Origin: Uranotaenia lowii
Taxonomy: Eukaryota; Arthropoda; Insecta; Diptera; Culicidae
Assembly (NCBI RefSeq): GCF_029784155.1
Contig: NC_073692.1
Location: 158,191,582-158,255,581 of the forward strand
Reading direction: 5' to 3'
DNA length: 64,000 bases
Every line of letters begins with the position of its first letter. Position 1 is the stretch's first letter. Positions 63,057-64,000 of this stretch are shown piece after piece. A program made the position numbers and the translations under genes. The notes beneath the pieces were generated by a model. The model saw only the letters and a program-made list of their open reading frames with translations, did not search any database and was not told the DNA's origin.

Positions 63057-64000
63057 CGCCAGATCACGCTCCACTTGATCTAACCACCTCGCTCGTTGCG
63101 CCCCCGCTCGTCTTGTTCCTACCGGATTCGTAGCGAACACCTGTTTTGCAGGACAGTCGTCCGGCATTCTCGCAACATGTCCCGCCCAGCGTATCCGGCC
63201 AGCCTTCACCACCTTCTGGATACTGGGTTCGCCGTAGAGGCGCGCGAGCTCGTGGTTCATCCTTCGCCTCCACACTCCGTTCTCCTGTACGCCGCCAAAG
63301 ATGGTTCTTAACACTCGTCGCTCGAATACTCCGAGTGTACGCAGGTCCTCCTCGAGCAATATCCATGTCTCGTGCCCGTAGAGAACAACTGGTCTAATGA
63401 GCGTCATATACAGGTTACACTTCGTGCGAGGGCTAAGTCTTCTCGACCGCAGTTGCTTGTGGAGTCCATAGTAGGCACGACTTCCGCTGATAATTCGCCT
63501 CCGGATCTCACGGCTGGTGTAATTGTCTGCGGTCACCAGTGAGCCGAGATAGACAAAGTCTTCGACTATCTCCAGCTCGTCGCCGTCGATCGTGACCTTG
63601 TTATTACTGAACAAGCGGGTTCGGTCGGTCTCGGATCCGCAGGCCAGCATGTACTTCGTCTAGGACGTATTAATCATCAACCCAATCCTTCCTGCTTCAC
63701 GTTTCAGTTTGCGGTAGATCTCCTCCACCGCCGCAGATGATCTGCCGACTATATCAATGTCATCGGCAAAGCAGATAAGTTGACTGGATCTGTTGAAAAT
63801 CGTGCCCCGCATTTCGCCCACCGCTCGTCGAATAACACCTTCTAGCGCCACGTTGAACATCATGCAGGATAGACCATCACCTTGTCGAAGCCCCCTGCGC
63901 GATTCGAATGAACTCGACAATTCACCCGAAATCCGCACACAGCACTGCGTTCCATCCATCGTCGCCTTGATCAGTCTGATCAGCTTCCCGGAAAAGCCGT
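63057..64000 (-). pseudogene. RTE-like retrotransposon copy 3, cut by the window edge
   Basis: On the minus strand the frame enters from beyond 64000 and reads IKATMDGTQCCVRISGELSS, GLRQGDGLSCMMFNVALEG (motif B), CFADDIDIVGRS (motif C), then a single TAG at 63662-63660 where copy 1 has a sense codon, then on through YLGSLVTADN, LYGHETWILLEED and IRWAGHVARMPDD. It ends abruptly after DLAN at about 63057, at almost the same residue as copy 1. Apart from the nonsense codon the frame is unbroken, so it is younger than copy 1. The missing C-terminus makes it defective; the 5' part lies outside the window. Confidence 0.85.

Overview
This is a repeat-dominated stretch of animal nuclear DNA, most likely from an insect and probably a mosquito-like dipteran. 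The case for this is inference from content: AT-rich sequence, very short introns (59 and 83 nt) in the one convincing host gene, tRNA-derived SINEs, Jockey-, CR1- and RTE-type non-LTR retrotransposons, a Tc1-type transposon, and many TA-flanked foldback elements. No bacterial features (operons, CRISPR, rRNA) are visible. Most long open frames are either transposon proteins or artefacts of low-complexity or palindromic repeats.

Layout. Bases 1-10860 are mostly non-coding. They hold an LTR-like segment (1488-2217, minus strand) with a full core promoter and a perfect histone-type 3' stem-loop, a GC-richer stretch (4960-6480), a TA-flanked element (8137-9321) and an ~80-bp tandem repeat (9770-10375). 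Bases 10862-17175 form a composite retro-insertion bounded by a perfect 21-bp direct repeat and ending in poly(A). It contains a decayed CR1/Jockey-group element (11709-15388), a 239-bp palindrome and a 71-bp minisatellite. Bases 18475-24530 are two large arrays, first of a 10-bp and then of a 9-bp repeat, with a SINE inserted in the second. Bases 26590-28985 hold a 1.2-kb palindromic element with a second 1.19-kb palindromic element nested in one arm. Bases 31377-32100 are an insertion with a 23-bp target duplication.

Further right lie an RTE-like fragment (34968-36262), a defective but end-complete Tc1-type element (36978-40336), and an apparently intact 4.5-kb Juan/Jockey-like retrotransposon (41923-46429, minus strand, both ORFs open, poly(A), 12-bp target duplication) that sits inside an older TIR element. 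Then come a 2.7-kb foldback element with another TIR element in its loop (52266-54950), a 5'-truncated RTE-like copy with target duplication (56304-57024), a ~164-bp satellite array (58240-59600), a SINE (62629-62812) and a third RTE-like copy running off the right edge.

The only well-supported host gene is a three-exon gene on the minus strand (61559 to 61115). It encodes a 100-residue secreted, cysteine-rich protein and has a TATA box and a poly(A) signal. It is easy to miss because no single open frame covers it. The transposon proteins do not act with it; the window is best read as a layered record of insertions around one small secreted-protein gene.
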